Source: Daphnia pulex
Taxonomy: Eukaryota > Arthropoda > Branchiopoda > Diplostraca > Daphniidae
NCBI RefSeq assembly: GCF_021134715.1
Contig: NC_060017.1
Coordinates: forward strand, 6,076,001-6,140,000
Direction of reading: 5' to 3'
Length of the DNA: 64,000 bases
Position 1 is the stretch's first letter. Each line of letters starts with the position of its first letter. Positions 12,600-26,200 of this stretch are shown one piece after another. The notes under the pieces are model-generated. The model did not search any database. It was not told the origin of the DNA and was given only the letters and a program-made list of their open reading frames with translations. The position numbers were made by a program, and so were the translations under genes.

Positions 12600-12960
12600 C
12601 TAGGCAAAAGAAAACCACAAATCAATGTCAACATGGCCACGGTGAAGACCACAGTACTGGAATAATGACAATAAAACTCGTTTGCTGTAGCTACGCTTTA
12701 ATAAGTATTTCGTAAATTTACTAAATTCACCTACATATTGATGTTGATATTGATTTCTTTCAGCTTACCATGTGTCTTAAGTTTTTTCTTCAGTAACAAC
12801 AATTATCATCAGAGGATTTGAATATTTTAAAACCCATATTCTAGCTTCCTTCTTGAAATCTTATAGCTGTGTAATAATAGATACCAAATAAATATATATA
12901 CCATTGAATGAGAGGATTTTCATGAGCAGTGATTATTTTTCCCAAATGCACAGCATCAAA
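12600..12960. other. Convergent 3' region, GPCR and OVCA2
   Basis: 361 bp between the GPCR stop (plus) and the OVCA2 stop (minus). The sequence is AT-rich. AATAAA (plus) at 12670-12675 serves the GPCR, and a second plus-strand AATAAA lies near 12886. No clear minus-strand canonical signal for OVCA2 was seen. Confidence 0.5.
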
Positions 12961-13847
12961 TTAGAATTTTTCTAAAAAAGTCCAATAGCTTTCTTTTTCT
13001 TTTGACGTTGCTGGTACATAGTGACCTCCTGCATGGTGCATAACTTGCGGTGATTCAAAATAAGTTGTCAATTCTTCACTCATTTCTAATTCAGAAAGAA
13101 TAACAGTCACATTAATTATAGTCTTACACATCAAATTTTACAATAGTGAATTGGAACACAAGTGAATTACCTTTTTCCACAATTCTATCTGTTTCTCCAA
13201 TTATATGTAAAGTGGCAACATTTAGCTTGGTTTCATAAAAATGTGCATGAGGACTTAGCCTTGAACGGAAGCCAGACACAAGGATGGCAAACCTGAATGA
13301 AAAAGTTAACTCTAAAAGAATGATTTGATATAACAGCTCTAAAAATGTGTTTATGGCTGTTCACCTCCGTTTTCAAGAAGATGGCATAAAATTGAGCCCA
13401 GAGCAGCTCCTTGAGAAAATCCTAAAATTCCATCAAATGGTCCGAGCTCTTCAAATGCTTTACTGATCACATCAATCGACTCTTGCAGTCCCCAGCTGAA
13501 GTCGGTCACATCATGTGAATTGAATGTCAACGCCTCTGTGCTGAAATACCAGCCTCTCTGCTCTTCCGTTTTTTCGTCGGGTTTCACTTCTACATTTTCA
13601 TTATCTTGCGTTTCACTAGAAATTGCTGGTGAACTGGTTGCTGGAATAAGGTGAGGTGCACTGATGTACACGAGCTCCGCATGTTTCTTCAAAAGTTTTC
13701 GAAGTGAGCCTGTTTTATCCTTGAAAACTTGTGCACTTTGGCGATATCCATGTAAGCACAGTATCTGCAACAACAAACCTACAATAAATCTAGACTGATA
13801 ATACAAAAAAATAACAAATATTCATTTTCATTGATTACCTTCCGCAT
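12961..13847 (-). CDS. OVCA2: OVCA2-type serine hydrolase (FSH family esterase)
   Basis: Four exons (13839-13847, 13365-13764, 13171-13311, 12961-13085) give 224 aa; human OVCA2 is 227. The fold is an alpha/beta hydrolase. ILCLHGYRQSAQVFKDKTGS forms the oxyanion region. The nucleophile elbow GFSQGAAL places Ser at residue 120. The acid is Asp178 in GETDRIVEK and the base is His205 in AGGHYVPA. RGWYF and GPFDGILGFSQG are family-specific. OVCA2 family members are esterases acting on long-chain esters. The first coding exon is just 9 nt (Met-Arg-Lys). The second intron must be 13312-13364, only 53 bp. A stronger-looking acceptor next to 13293 breaks the frame, whereas the chosen one adds ELTFSFR, which aligns with the human segment before LVSGF. 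Confidence 0.92.
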
Positions 13848-14233
13848 GACAATAATTATGTGACAGCAATTCGTACGATGTCGACTGCTGGAGTAGCAGA
13901 CGAAAAAATGGGAGGAGCTACTTGTTTATAGATGGCGTTCTCTTTCTTTTTATTTCAATTAAATTTATAAGCATTTCATTCAAAGTAAAGACCAATATAG
14001 TGATACAATTCCATCGATGCTCAATTGAAAATGAAATATAACGAACTGAAATGAGAATAACGAATCGGAATTTATTCAAACTCTGGATTGAAGAACACAC
14101 ACGCGCGCATCAGTGAGCAATAAAAAAACGAGAAATAGAATCAAACTTCATACAAGCGTAAATATAGTAGCAATTAACATAAACGACCGATGGCGTCCAA
14201 TATACAATCATTCATAAGTTTGTTTGTTTTTGG
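13848..14233 (-). other. Oaz 3' UTR and OVCA2 upstream region
   Basis: 386 bp lie between the Oaz stop and the downstream same-strand OVCA2 start. On the minus strand AATAAA occurs at 14076-14071 and again at 13954-13949, both suitable poly(A) signals for Oaz. OVCA2 must therefore start its transcript within roughly 100-200 bp of the Oaz cleavage site. No other gene is seen. Confidence 0.5.
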
Positions 14234-17200
14234 CTAATTGATATCAACTGACTCCTCCGCGACAGTCGCGTTGGTTTCGACGGATGCGGTGACAGGGGTC
14301 TTGGCACTGCCGTTGAGCGGCGGCAACGGATCGCCGGCCGACGAGTGGGTTCGACCGTGTTCGACCAAGTGGCTCTTCCGGGCGAAGGTCTTGGCGCAGA
14401 CGGGGCAACAGAACGGCTTGACTCCGCTGTGCAATTTGAGATGGGCTTTGCGGTTCTCTTTGCGGGCGAAGCGTTTGGGGCAGACGGGGCAGGAGTAGGG
14501 CCGGTCGCCCGTGTGCGAGCGCATGTGGATGTGCAGATTCCGGCGCAGGGCGAACTCCTTTCCGCAGCTGGCTTCCGGGCAGGTGAACCGGCGGCTCTGC
14601 GTGTGGATGCGGACGTGGCCCTGCAAGTTGCTGAGGCACGGAAACGACTGGTCGCACCGGTCGCAGCGGAACGGACTGGTGGACGACGACGGCGACAATT
14701 CCGGCAGCAGCTCCTTGCGCGCCACGGCGGACGACGTCGACGACGTCGAGGAAAACAGGGAAGACGAATCGGAACTGTCCGACATTTCCGAATCTTTACT
14801 GTTTCTCTCCTCCGATATTTCTTCCGGCACGGCATTGGCAGCCTTCTGAGCATCCGACAAGGTGATTTCCGAGGCATGCGAAGATGACGTCACCGAAATG
14901 TTGTCGTCTTCGTCGTTCATCTCTTCTTCTTCCTCCTCCTCTTCTTCTTCTTCCTCGTTGAAACTTGTCGATCCTTCCGAAACTTGGACGGTTTTGGGTT
15001 CGCCTTCCGGTTGCGGCGACCGTTCCGTCGACTCTCCGGTGAGCGGTGGCGGCGGTTCGACGTGACTGAGCAAATGGTTGTCCAGCTCGGCCCGGAAGAA
15101 GAATTTCAGGTGGCAGCGTGAACAGTCGTAGGGTCGGAGTCCGGCAGCGCCGCCGTGCTGCTCGAACATGTGACGCTGGAGGTTGACGGCGGCCGTGAAG
15201 AGGCATCCGCACAGGTAGCAGGCGAAGGCCGGACACCCGGCGAAAGTGTGTTCGATCAGGTGGGCCTGGAGTTTGAGGGGCGTGTCGAATTGGCGGGCGC
15301 AGAGGCGGCACGGGTGCAGGCATCCCTCCGACACCAAATGGCTGGCCACGTGAGACTGGATCTCGGCCTCGCTGGCGAAGATCTCCTGACACTTGATGCA
15401 CTGGTAGCTCCTGGCGGCGGCTACCGGCTGAGGCAGAGCCGGGAAGAGGGCCGTCTGCTGCTGGTGGACCATCATTTGATTGTGGACGTGGAGACAGTCT
15501 TTGCAGATGTAAGTCTGCTGGCCGTTGAGGGCCATCCCGTTGGCGATGAGATTGGCCGACTCGAGATGGCGCTGGCAGAAGGAGCACGGATAGAGAGACG
15601 GCTCGGGTTGGGCAGGGCCGGCCGGACGGACGTGTGAAGCGGTGTGGAAGCGGGCGTGAAGGCCGACTTCCAGCGGAAGGTTGAGCGTCTGCCGGCAAAC
15701 TAGACAGGTCAGAGGAGGCGTGGCGCTGGGACCGTGGGGCGGGGCTTGCAGGTGAGCGTAATACGCCTCCTCGGTGGGCAGGGGGATGCGGCACTGGGCG
15801 CAAACAGCCGCGCCCGACACTTTGCAGTGCGACAATTTGTGTTCGGCCAGGACGGAAGCCGACGGGAAGACTTCGTCGCAAATGTTGCACTTGATCCGTC
15901 CGTTTCCGGCCGGCGACAGCAGGAGATTGGCGCTGGATGGGACGGTGCTGCCCGGCGGATGGTGGGCGCTCTTCATGTGAGATTCCAGCTCAGATCGCGA
16001 CTTGCACGTTTCGCCGCAATATGCGCAATGGAGGCTCAAGTTGAGCACCGTCGAGGCCGCCGAACTGCTGTCCACCTTTTCCGTCTTCTCCATTTTAGTG
16101 GCTGGAACTGGGACTGGGCGTTCGTTGGGTGTGACGGCCAACGGGACTTTGTGGTCTTGGTGGTTGAGGTGAATGTGACGTTCCAGCAGAAATTCGACGG
16201 GGAAGGATTGCGGGCAGAACGGACACTTGAGCAGGGCCACGGGTTGTTGTTGTTGTTTGACGGGCAGGATTTTCGAAGTGTGGGCAACGGCGACGTGGGT
16301 GTTGAATTCTTCCTCGGTGCGGAAGACGGAAGAAGCTTCATCGGTGGCGGAGCAACCGGTACAGCGGAAGAGTTTCGACTCGCTACTGTGCTGGACGGCC
16401 AGGTGAACTTGGATCGAAACTTTCGAGTCGAACGTTTCCTTGCACAGGGCGCAGCGGTAGAGATGATGGGCGTGCATGTCCAGCAAGTGTTTCTGGAGTT
16501 CGTCGGGCGTCGGGAAGCTCTTGACGCACGACGAGCAACCGTACTCGTTCCAGCTGGACACGAAATGCCCGGCCAAGTGAGCCTGGAAAGCTTCGGACTC
16601 GGACTGCTTGAATTCAGACGGGCATTGCGGGCAAGAGTATCGGCCTTCCTCTTCCGCTTCGTTCCGCTTCTTGGGGCAACTCAGATCGGTCGGGAAGTTC
16701 TGCGAGTCCGGCTGCTCGATGGGCTGGCCGATTTTGCCCGGCGGGGCTGGACAGTAGAGTCGGAGAACATCGGCCAGGCTATGGGCCGACAAGGTGTGTT
16801 GCTGCAAGGCCGGCAGGTTGCCGAAGCGCAAGGTGCACAATTGACAGGCGTAAAGGAGTCCGTGCTGCTGCTGTACCGGATCAGTGACGCCATTGTGGCC
16901 AACACCGCGACTCAAGGGTCCTAAAATTAAAATAAAAATCAAACCGGAAAATGAAACCTGATGAACCCGTGACGGCCTTAAAAAGGAAAACGACTGCGAC
17001 CCGATTTACAGGTCAAATTTTAAAAAATAAAATAAAATAAAATCACAAATTACCGTGAAGAGTTTGGACGTGGAGGCTGAGGGCGGCCAATGAGGTGAAG
17101 GATTCTTTGGCGCAGTACGGGCACTGGAGGGCGATAGGTAAAACTTTGGCGGCCTGGGTCTCATTTGGGCTGCCCTCCTTATTATTGCCGTCCGTGTCCG

Positions 17201-20200
17201 ATTTCAGCAGCGCCGTTTGCGGTTCCAAAGCCGGTCGGATTACAGTCGACTTATCCACCACTTCCGTTTTCGATGGATTGTTCTGGTCAAGGTAAAGCAA
17301 AGACAATGGGAAATGTTTTTTGTTTTAGTTAAAACGTTAAATTCCAGGACTTTGGCGGAGGTCGGACGGACGGAAATGTGTGGAATCTTTTTTTTACCTG
17401 GAATTGCGAAATGGGCGGACTTGACGGACTGTTGGGCGGTTCTATGGGCGGAGTGACAGATGACGGCGGCGGCTGCTGTTTGTCGATGGCCGTCGTCTGG
17501 CCCATCATTTGGACAACTGGGGCGTCGTTGGTCGGCGTCGGCGGAGGTGAGACGGGCGACGAGGACGGCAGGGAGGCCGGGCAAGGTGTCGAAGCGTTTG
17601 AGGAGAGGCTGCGTCCGTGGGCCGGCGTGGCCATCGTTGACGAGAAGGTGGTGGAAGCGACCGAAATGGACGAGACGCTGGAACTGGATGAGCAAAGTGA
17701 TCCGCAGCGGGAGCCGGACTCGCGTCGGTGGTTGAGCATGTGCGACGTTAAAGCGGCCGCCGTGCTGTACCCGCGTTGGCAGACGCTGCACTGGAACGGC
17801 TTGCGAGTGTCGTGCGTCTTGACGTGGATTTTCAGATGGTCGCTGCAAGAAAATTTAAAAATAATTCATTTTTTAAATAGGATGACGTCATTTCAAATCC
17901 GGGAAAAGTCATCGTCTTTTATTTTAAAATGCTAATTTCTATTGGTTTCCAGTTCTACAATCCGAATAAGGTAAACCCACTAATTATTCAATAAGAAAAT
18001 CAAATTTTGACGAAACGCTATGATGGAAACGTGGAATTGATTTCCAATCGAAAAGAAAAACGCGCAAAAATTGAATAAATTAAGATACTGGTGGGGGAAC
18101 AACTGAACTGGAATAATCCGTCACTTCAAAAACTGGTCCCCCCCCCCCCAAAAAAAAAAGAGCAAACGCAAAACGGTCCCGTTCACCTGTCCACAAGTTC
18201 TGGTCGGTCGGAACACGTCCATAATTCATCATCCGAGATTCTTATTTTTTGTTTCTGTCCTGTTTTGCACGCGGGACAAGACGGGAGGAAATAATAAAAA
18301 GAAGAAACGAACCTGCGTGAGAAGGCGGCCTCGCAGTGTTGGCAGCGGTACTTTTTGTCGCCCGTGTGGAGTTTGACGTGACGGTCCCTGGACCTCTTGT
18401 GCTTGAAGAGTCGCAGACAGAAGTCGCAGCGGAACGGCATTTCGTCGCTGTGCGCCTGTCAGTTTCCAACAAATTCAAATTCATCAATTGTCCTTGCAAT
18501 TTCTTTTCTGGTTGAAGTCAGAAGGAAAAATGAATATCTTAAATTACCTGTTCGTGTTTCTTGAGGAGGGATAAGCGCGGAAAGGAGCGCTGGCAAAAGT
18601 TGCAGCTGAACGGGACCGAGAGGGCCGAGTTGGCGGCCGAAGCGGCGTTCGAGTCGCCACCGATGCCGCTGTGGTTGGCGCTGCTGCTGCTGCTGTTGTT
18701 GTTGGGCGGCGTCGACACGACCACTTGCCCGTCGGTTGGCGGCATTTTGTCCGACTCTTTTCCGACACTCCGTCGACGAAATTCTGTTCGGAAAATAGAA
18801 AATTCACCAGTCAGCCAACTGTGCATTCATCTTTGCCCAATTCAGACAATCTCAGCTCAATGGGTGTCAATTATTACCGACGGGATTAACTTCCGAGTGT
18901 TTTATCAAAAACACAAAAGGCACTAGACACTATCCACTTGCTTTGTTGAGTGTCCAACGCATAAGTGTGTTGGGGGGGCTAATTGAGCTCTTTTGTCAAA
19001 TGCTGAGTAGTTGTCTCTTATTCTTCGAGTGCTGCCAGTCGAGAGGAGGTGTCAAATAATCCTTTTTTGGGGGGTTGTTGTTTCGGGCCAGTCACCGAAT
19101 TCTAAGGGGCCCGTCCGAGCCGAAAGATGTTGCAGTTCAAATAATACACACAACACACAGAGAGAGTGAACAAAAACAGATGTCGGTCGTGTGTAACTAG
19201 AGACGGGCCGGGGTGTAGAGACCAAAAATTGTTTCTCCCTTTTCGCACTAACACAAACAAAAACTGACACGGAGGAGAGTCAAAACCAAAGTCAAAACGA
19301 GATATCGGAATCTTTTCAAAAAAAGCTGGGCGAACAACGGGCAAAAAGAAAACTGGCGAAGTGAACTGGCGTTTGGTTGGCGGACGTGTTGACTCGACCG
19401 AGTTGAGTCGTCTTGTGGTTCTCCTCTGCGTTCCGTCTCTCAACTTGTTTGAGCTGGCCAGCCACAGTCCTCCTTCTCCTCAGAGTCTCAGAGCTGAGGT
19501 CCCCTGTCGTTAGCTGCTGGGTCGTCTCTTTCTCCTCTGCTGCTGCTTGGGAGAGTCTTTCCATAGTCTCGGCTGGGGGGAGAACTTAACCTTCTTCGCT
19601 CCTCCTCCCTCCTTCCACCTACTCGAGCGCGGATGGGTGGCGAAGGAGTGGCCATATCAGATAAGGAGGAGGAGGAAGACGAGCTCTTCTTATTTCTTTA
19701 AGGAAAAAAAGTTGAAAAAAGAAGAAAGACCCACACACACACCCCACCCAAGACATCATGCCAGGCACCCTCAGCTCGCCTTCTCGCTCGAACACTCAAT
19801 CAGAATAAATTTTCCCTTTTTTCTTTTCTTTTTTTCAAAAAGAAATATGTTTTTCTTTTTAGCTTTGTATATGCATTTGATGATTTTTCGGGGCTCCGAC
19901 CCCCCCAAAGGTTCGGCTGAATGTACTACACTGACCACCACCGACAGAAAAGTTATTACAGTTCCAAACGGTGGACGGGAAATAGCGTTTCCTTTCCGTT
20001 GGCTGGTCCTTTTGTATGTTGCACACGCACTGGTGGTGTACATACACGATGTTATTATTTAACCTCATTGAATTGGCCTCTGTTTGCAGTTGTCCAACAG
20101 CACGACTGTGTGAGGTAGAGGAGAGACTGTCGCCGTCCCTTTTGATTCCGTTGTTCAAAGAGTGATTCAACAAGATATTCACACACACAACACAGACATA

Positions 20201-23200
20201 CACTGTCGGCACGGATGACCAAAAAGCTAAAAGGTGGTCGCAACTCCTTTTTCTTTTTCACGAGCTCTTATTATAAGAAGAAAACCTTACACGTTGGCCA
20301 AGTCAACGCCGGGGCGGGACTATATAGAACCCACAGAGAGAAAAAAGGCCAAAAGAAGAAATAAAGAAAAAAAAAGGGCCAAATAAGCCCAGGGGGAGTC
20401 TCTCTCATCTCTTTTTCCTCTCCATCTTTTTTTACCTTTTGGCTCCCCTCGGTTTGAGGACTGGAAACAAGACATCAACCATTCAAATGAAGAGAGAGAG
20501 AGAGAGAGAGTCAGACACACACACAAAAATCTCGTGGCTTTAATGAGCGGAGATACCTGGGCAACGAATAGAAAAGAAAAAGAGATAGAGCCATCGTCCC
20601 ACTAGACAACAACTCTATTTCGTTTTGCCTTTTCTTCTTCTTTTTTCCAGCAGCACGAAACGAGCCACAACGCGAGGGCCAAGACAACACACAGACATCT
20701 TCCTTTTTGACAATCGAAAAGAAACGCCGCGCTTCCAACTACGTCTCTATATTCGTACACTCCACTCCATCTTAGTCTTCTTTTCTGTCGTTTCTGATTT
20801 TTCTTTTTCTTTCTTTTTTTCGGGAGGGGGGAATATCTCTAGCTCCTTAATAATGGCACAAGTGAAAGGTGTTTGTGGGATTTTGAAATCATTTCGGCTC
20901 CATTGTAACTATACGATGGATAATTAGCGTTTGAATTTGGTCGCACAGCAATTGTGAGAAATGTTTGTTCAAACTCAATTTACCATCACCTGATCGATGA
21001 AAGAATTATCACCTTAAAAGCTCTGGTCTATTACACAATCAAGTGGCAATTTGGAATTTTTTTAAAAAGAGAAAAATAGGTAACCACTCTAACCGGATTT
21101 CACTTAGACATTTGCCTATCTGGCCCGTCTATCTAGGGAGCCAATTTGCATTGATCGAGCCAGACTGTTGAAAAACAGGAAAGGAGTTTGAGAAGAAGCG
21201 CATCGCCACCAGCAGCGAATCAAACTATACGGTCGAGACGCCGGTGTATAAATTTAATCAAGTAAGTTTTGGTCGTGGGAGGTTGCCCATCTTCCAGTTT
21301 CTTTCCGTCCAGCCAGTGCATCATCATCAAACGCATCGAGAAATGGAGAACGGGCCATCATCGACAACAACAACAACAATCCAAAAGAAAAACCGCAGGG
21401 CGGCGATCAAAAAGAGCCAACAACACAACACAACCAGTGAACGGACGAAAGAAAAAACCCGACAGTTTTCGTCGCGGCGGCCCGCAACTCTTTTTTTACT
21501 TATTTTCCTCCTCACCAAAAAAAAGGAGAATCTAATATAAGAGAGAGAGAGAACCGGTTGGAAACTCCTCTCTTGTTTCGCCCGACCGAGAGCCAGCAAC
21601 AACAACAACACCCGGCAAAAGAAGAGGAGGAGGATGATGAAGACATCACACAGTCAGATAGCGCAAGAGACCCGACGAGTGGCAAAGAAAATGAGATGGA
21701 TCCATCCAACTACTCCGGCGCGCATGGGGAGGAGGCAAAAGAAACGAAAATGGAAAGAAAAAGAAAAAAAGGTCTGCGGGCATTTGTTAAAAAAAGAAAA
21801 AAAATAGGAGAGAACCTGTGGGTCATCTAGATTAGCTCGGGACAAGAAGAAAAAATGAATCTACACATCTCTACTTCTATACCCTCCTCCCATAAGAAGA
21901 AAAAGTTCCTCCTCTTTTGCCTTTTTTTTCTTTTCCGTTCCATATTTTTGTGGCCATCTCTTTGTTAGCAGGGCCATTTCGCCGACAATCTTTCTCCCGC
22001 GCCTTCTTCTTTCCCTTATATACACACACACATGTCCAACAACAACTACATCTCAATATTTTTTCTTTTTATTATTATTACCATTTCTCTCCCTCAGCTA
22101 TAAGAGAGAGAGAGAGAGAGCGGCGAAAATAGAAGGAGAGAAATGCGCCTTTTATTATTGGAGGGAGTTCCATCGGCAGAGAGTGAGAGAGAGAGAGAGT
22201 CAACTGTCTGACTTGTCTGTGTCAGCCCCAACAGAAGAAAGAAGAAGAAGAAGAAGTCGAAAGGGAATGCGCGTGATTGCTCTCTCTCTGCGCTCGGCGC
22301 GGAACCCCTTTGATGTAGAGTGGCGGCGGTTCCAAGTGAGGGGGGAAGAAGAAGAAGAATTTTCCACAGGTCAAAATGTAGAAGAAGATAAAGACAAAAA
22401 ATAAAGTTGGATATTATTTTTCTTTCGGGTTCGGTGGTGGACGAGGTCCAAGTTGGAGTCGACCAAATCTTAAAGCTAGTTGAGCTCAGTTGATGACTTT
22501 TTGACTGGGCGATTATGATGTTGACTTGATCTTTTTCCATTTGACATTAACATCTTCTTTTTCCATTTCTTTTTTTTTGTTGGGTTGATATTTCCCGTCA
22601 CGATAGCGGGACACTCACGGCGGGATTCGACTCTTGGATATATTTTACACCCGGGTGGTCAGCTAATAACTTTCCTATCCGATTCCTCTCTTTTGTGTGT
22701 GTGTTTGTTTGCTTTTTTCCACCGACCGGAGATCTCAAAATGCCCGCACTTATTACTAACGTCTTGTATCTGGTTATGGGGGTCCCTTTTTTCTTGTTTG
22801 GTGATTTTTATGTTTGTTGGCTTTTTTTTTATTATGATGATGTGAAGAGACGAACGAGGAAAAGAACAGCGCACCTTTATTTCGTTTTTCCTCCCAAAAA
22901 AGTCATTCGTGAATATTTTATAGTCGCTGGATATCGAACATTTTTATGACAGTCCTCATCAGTTTTTTGTTTGTTTTCTGTTTTGTTTGATCAGTCGTCA
23001 TTTTGACTCCAAGTTTCGAATGTGATACCTGCAACTTTTCTATCAAGTCTTCCTACCCAAGGATCAATAAGGATTTCAACTTCTCCGTAAGGAAACGACT
23101 CGGGGATTTTCGGGTTGGATGAGACTATTATGAATACTTCATTGTTTAAAAAATCCGACATTGTTCATCCTCCTTTTGTGTTTAGTAACCTAAATATTGC

Positions 23201-26200
23201 ATCTCATAAAACACGCAGGTGAAACGTCAACACAAATAATCTCTAAAATAGAACAAACAAAAAAAGACAAAAAAAGGAATTTTTTGTTTTTCTCGACCTT
23301 TTTCAAAAAGCGACTCGACCTTTTCAAATTTGGCGCGAACGGCTAAAATATTTGTGTTGTACAACTTTTTCATCCTCCTCTTTGGCGTGCTGTGCTGTGT
23401 GTAGTGTAAGATATAAGACACAAGTACGTCCTATACGTTACAGAGCGAGGGCAACAAAGTGAAAGGTCAAAATACTTTGATGACAAGCCGGCAGGCAGGC
23501 AAGACAAGGGCACGACGATGATGATGTCTGTATAGTATATGTAGGCAGATGAAGCACCTGGGGGAGAGATAATGATGGTGGCGGTAGTGGTTATATAGGG
23601 AGGAGGGCCTACACACACACACACACATCAAAGATTCTAGACTCGGCTGCTCCCCCCCATCCACCTGAAAAACCCCAACCAGAAAATAAGGTCCACTTGG
23701 ACGCTATAATAATAAGCGAACACGGTAAAGGCAGAGACGGAGATATAGGAGAGCTGGCCAAAAAAGTCAAACGGAGAAAAAGTTGTTTTAAAAAATAAAT
23801 AAATAAACAAAGAAAAATGCCGAAAAATGATTTCGAAGATTGTGGCAAGGCGAGGAGGGGGTTGGCTCATGGAAATCTAACCTTCCACACACACACTGGA
23901 GAAGGGACTGTGTGATGCGTCGACAAAATCCACGAGAGAAGAAAAATAAAAATTCTGAAGGAAAAAAAAAAAGAAAAAGTTGTATAAATGAGCCCGAAAG
24001 GTCCCACACAGTCGGCCGCCGTCGGCCGTTGATATTATGAAGAAGAAGAAGAAGAAGTTGTTTGTAGTCGGAGAAGCGGTCGGGGGTAGGTGGGAGGCCG
24101 ATGTGGGGTGGCAACATGTGGAGCACCCTCTCATTTTTCATCATAAGCCTAGGTATAGGTATAGGTAGAAGAGAGAGCCAAGATATACATAGGGAAAAGG
24201 TAGAAAAGAAGAAGAAGAAGAAAAGCAACAAGTCGCTGGGTTCCTCCGCCTCCTTCTGATGGGGGGGAAGAAGACATCCCGCTGAGAAACGGTGATGGGA
24301 GTCACAAGCTGAGCCGCTCCGCCCCATTCTTGTACATCTATACTATCTCTCTTCTTTTCCGTCTGACAGCATTCTTCTTCTTCTTTTGAGAAAAATATAA
24401 AAAATAAAATAAAGACGGAAAAAAATGTTTTCTCCCCTCATCTTGTTGTTGGATAGCGCTGCTCTTATAACAGTTTAGGCGCTCGGCCTTGTTTTTAATG
24501 ACTTCATTTTCCAAGTCGGAATCGTTTCGCCAAAAAAACAAAACAATTCGACTAAAAAGAGTCGTCCGGCCACCACTTACGGATACTGACTGACTGCGAC
24601 TGCCATAGACGTTTTTGAACATTTTCCCCCTTAGCTGACTGCTACTTTCTCATCATCGTCGATGGAAATCTTAGCCCTCCAAAAAGCTTCTTATTCTCTC
24701 CCAGGGTTGGAAAAGAAAAAAAGTAACTATATATAAGAGGAGCTAAATGGCTATTTATCGGGCATATAGCGTTCCACTTTATCTGGAGGCCCTTATCTCA
24801 CTCACTCAACTGGGCTCTCTCGTTTTCTACTGTTCAGGTTTAATAAAGCGTGTAACACACGGATGGGGATGGAGGGGGATAGAAGAATGGCAGTAGCCGA
24901 GGTATATAGGAAGAAGATGAGGATTATCCCGTCAACTGTGTCCTAAAGGCTCTACTCAAGGCAAAAGAGATATTCGGTGGTTACCATTTTTTTCGACCCT
25001 CAGTCAACAACAACTGGCTCCTTATACTACCTTGTAACATTTCTTCCACTTGGCCAGGTGCCCCGATTGTAAGTTAAGACGGTGGCAACACAAGTTTCTT
25101 CCAGCTTTGTTTCCCTTCTCACACATCTCTAATCAAAGTTGATGTCAGTCGAGAGAGAAAATCCAGTTGAAATTTTCTTTTCCAGCTCAATTGAGATTTT
25201 TCAGAGTAATAAAAGAAAAAAAAGGCCAATGCTTTTGGAATGGTACAGACACAGTAAAAAATGGGAAAATCAAATAAATCCGGAAAATGCGGTGGTCAAT
25301 AGACGCATACACCTGTAGTGGTGGATGTGGTGGTGGTATGCCTTATTGGCTGGTGTAGTACGGTACTCGGCGCACTCGACTTGTCGACCCTCTTGGGAAT
25401 AAATGTCGGCGGGCGGCGGCGGCGGCCAAGAAGAAGAAAGTTCCCTTTTTTTGATTTTATTATTATTTGTGTGGACAAATAGGCCAATATAAAAGGCGAT
25501 ACATTGACGAATTGGAGGATCTGATTGAGAACACGAGACCCGAGCCTGCGCACATAAACATGGAGCTGGGCCCATAGTTTGTCTGGCGCTGGCTATTCAT
25601 TCAAGAGTCAGGCCAATATAAATTTTAAAAAAAAAAGAGTCTTCTTAAAATGGGGGTCAAAAACTCGAGGAACCCAACAGCACATCATCACAGTAAAAAA
25701 AATAGATGGGGGGGGGGTTCTGTGGGCGGCCGGAGGGATTGTAAAAAAACAAAAAAGAAATATCTCTGGGATGGATAGATATGAACAGTTGAAAAGGTAT
25801 AAAGTCTCTGACTCGGTGACTTGGGCACGAACGAGCTAAGACGCTCACAGATTGGTGCCTCACTTCTCTCCTCGAGGTAGAGATGTAGTATATATATTTT
25901 TTCTCCCCCCTGGTGCCATCCCAAAGATGCCAGAGATATCTAGACGAAATACATCTACATGTACAAGTCGCCCTTGCACACTATTAACGGTCCCTCCTTC
26001 TTCCTCCCCGACCACATTTGTTATTGTGTGCCCCAAAACCCCATTGTCCGTGACAACAACAGGCAAGAAGAAGAAGAAAAAAGTCTAGAAAAGAGAAAAA
26101 TCTTACACACACACAACGACAATCCACGTCGAGCCAAAAGGACACGAAGGTCTCTCAACTTTTTCGACTTTATGTTATCTGTCAGTGCACTTGTCGACGA

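Noticed and set aside
13294..13364. Use of the TTCAG acceptor next to 13293 for OVCA2
   Set aside because: It shifts the frame and destroys the conserved LVSGF block; the acceptor before 13311 restores it.
14345..16924. Long open frames on the plus strand opposite the Oaz zinc-finger exon
   Set aside because: They are antisense shadows of a GC-rich coding exon; the translations show no domain and the minus frame is full of C2H2 fingers.
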